From Corynebacterium simulans (GTDB lineage Bacteria > Actinomycetota > Actinomycetes > Mycobacteriales > Mycobacteriaceae): a stretch of DNA of 64,000 nt. The notes under the pieces are model-generated. The model was not told the DNA's origin, did no database searches, and was given only the letters and a program-made list of their open reading frames with translations. Below, piece after piece: positions 63,296 through 64,000 of this stretch. The translations under genes were made by a program, and so were the position numbers. How positions within the stretch are numbered: the first letter of the stretch is position 1; each line of letters starts with the position of its first letter. The stretch lies in the NCBI RefSeq assembly GCF_001586215.1, contig NZ_CP014634.1, positions 1,674,001 through 1,738,000 on the forward strand. The letters run 5' to 3'.

Positions 63296-64000
63296 CTAAG
63301 CGGAAGCCTTCGGCGCAATCATGTTGTAAAGCTCGCGGACCTTGGCGCGTGGGGAATCCGGGTCGAGTTTCTCCACGGAGCGGGCGGCGTCGAGCTCTGG
63401 GCTGCTGCCGGAAGCATCGATGTGGGCCTCGGCGTCTTCCTTCTGCTTCTGCAGGCGGGCCTTGCGCTTCGGCTTCGGGGCGCCGGTGACAATCTCCGCC
63501 TCGTTCGGGTCAACCTCGCCAGCGCGAATGGAGGTAACCAGCGCCTGGTAACGGAAGGTGACGCCAATGGTCGCCGCCACCGGCACCGCGAGGAATGCGC
63601 CGATAATGCCAGCCAGCGCAGAGCCCACCGTGACAGACAGAAGGATGACCGCAGCGTGCAGGCCCATAGCCTTGGACTGCAGGATCGGCTGTAGGACATT
63701 GCCCTCAATCTGCTGGACTGCAACGACCACGAGCAGGGCAAGCAGTGCGGTTGTCAGGCCGTGGGAAACCAGGGCCACGATAACGGCGAGGGCACCGGCG
63801 GTAATCGCACCGACCAGCGGAATGAAGCTCGCGAAGAAAGTCACGACACCGATGACGAATGCCAGCGGTACCTGCAGGACCATGAGGCCGAGGCCGATGA
63901 GAACGGCATCGACAAGCGCGACGGTGGCCTGGGCCTGGATGTAGCCCGAGAGCGTCTTCCAAATGCGGTTGCACAGCTCAGTCAAGTGCCAACCGGCCGG
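63296..64000 (-). CDS. AI-2E family transporter, 5' end outside window
   Basis: About 235 C-terminal residues are visible; the gene continues past the window edge. The sequence has several TM helices and the AI-2E/PerM family motifs (FIPLVGAITAGALAVIVAL, IEGNVLQPILQSKAMGLHA and GIIGAFLAVPVAATIG), followed by a charged cytosolic tail (about the last 80 residues). Family members export autoinducer-2 or act as Na+/H+ antiporters; the ligand is unknown here. It is convergent with the nucleosidase gene. Confidence 0.88.
   Translation of the reverse strand, partial: PAGWHLTELCNRIWKTLSGYIQAQATVALVDAVLIGLGLMVLQVPLAFVIGVVTFFASFIPLVGAITAGALAVIVALVSHGLTTALLALLVVVAVQQIEGNVLQPILQSKAMGLHAAVILLSVTVGSALAGIIGAFLAVPVAATIGVTFRYQALVTSIRAGEVDPNEAEIVTGAPKPKRKARLQKQKEDAEAHIDASGSSPELDAARSVEKLDPDSPRAKVRELYNMIAPKASA

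Noticed and set aside
63115..63318. 67-codon - strand frame across the inverted repeats
   Set aside because: It spans the palindromic repeats, has no ribosome binding site, and does not resemble a protein family.
1..64000. CRISPR array, prophage, insertion sequence or rRNA
   Set aside because: No regularly spaced repeats, transposase or integrase genes, phage structural genes or rRNA sequence were found.

Overview
The window is chromosomal DNA from a high-GC mycolic-acid actinobacterium, almost certainly a Corynebacterium. It carries the mycolate condensation genes (fadD32, pks13, accD4 type), two secreted mycolyltransferases (one with LGFP repeats), an MmpL3/CmpL1-type exporter, an arabinofuranosyltransferase of the AftD type and a SpaA-type sortase-assembled pilus cluster. 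The species cannot be fixed from the sequence alone.

Layout. 1-13.8 kb: mycomembrane synthesis block on the + strand (mycolyltransferase, LGFP mycolyltransferase, DUF732 lipoprotein, cutinase-like esterase, FadD32, Pks13, acyl-CoA carboxylase beta subunit). It ends in an unlisted 29-codon ORF for a porin-like peptide and a strong terminator. 13.8-19.8 kb, - strand: DUF222/HNH protein, DUF3054 protein, flippase-like protein, MmpL3-like trehalose monomycolate exporter, NYN-domain protein, TrmB. 20.2-22.1 kb: GTP-dependent PEP carboxykinase. 22.3-33.1 kb: a tight, partly overlapping set of envelope genes in the order of M. tuberculosis Rv0224c-Rv0228, Rv0236c, Rv0236A and Rv0237 (MtrP-like methyltransferase, GT4, membrane protein, DUF3068 protein, TmaT-like acyltransferase, AftD, DUF2613, UspA, LpqI). 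33.2-36.6 kb: VanW-family protein and an ABC exporter. 36.6-45.2 kb: a pilus island (major pilin, sortase, minor pilin, tip pilin, and a convergent second sortase) that ends next to tRNA-Gly(CCC). 45.7-59.1 kb: dcd, ugd, YibE/F protein, alaT, DUF1707 protein, a cation:proton antiporter, a membrane Fe-S oxidoreductase with a long Ala/Pro tail and a heterodimeric ABC exporter. 59.1-63.1 kb: sulfate-assimilation genes cysH-cysD-cysN and a nucleosidase, preceded by a perfect McbR-type operator and a short flavoprotein remnant. 63.1-64 kb: an inverted-repeat intergenic segment and a truncated AI-2E family transporter.

How it fits together. FadD32 activates the meromycolate chain, the carboxylase supplies the carboxylated alpha chain and Pks13 condenses them. 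TmaT and MtrP homologues and the MmpL exporter handle trehalose monomycolate modification and export, and the mycolyltransferases place mycolates on arabinogalactan, trehalose or proteins. AftD and the DUF3068 protein belong to arabinogalactan and lipoglycan assembly. Putting the condensation genes and the MmpL3 neighbourhood together makes one cell-envelope hub out of regions that are far apart in Mycobacterium.

The least ordinary items are the 29-residue peptide gene, a CysH that has lost three of the four usual 4Fe-4S cysteines, the McbR operator beside a decayed flavoprotein gene, a tip pilin with a putative beta-propeller-like segment and no recognisable von Willebrand A domain, a minor pilin with a LAMTG sorting motif, and two convergent overlapping gene pairs in the envelope cluster. 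I saw no CRISPR array, prophage, insertion sequence or rRNA.
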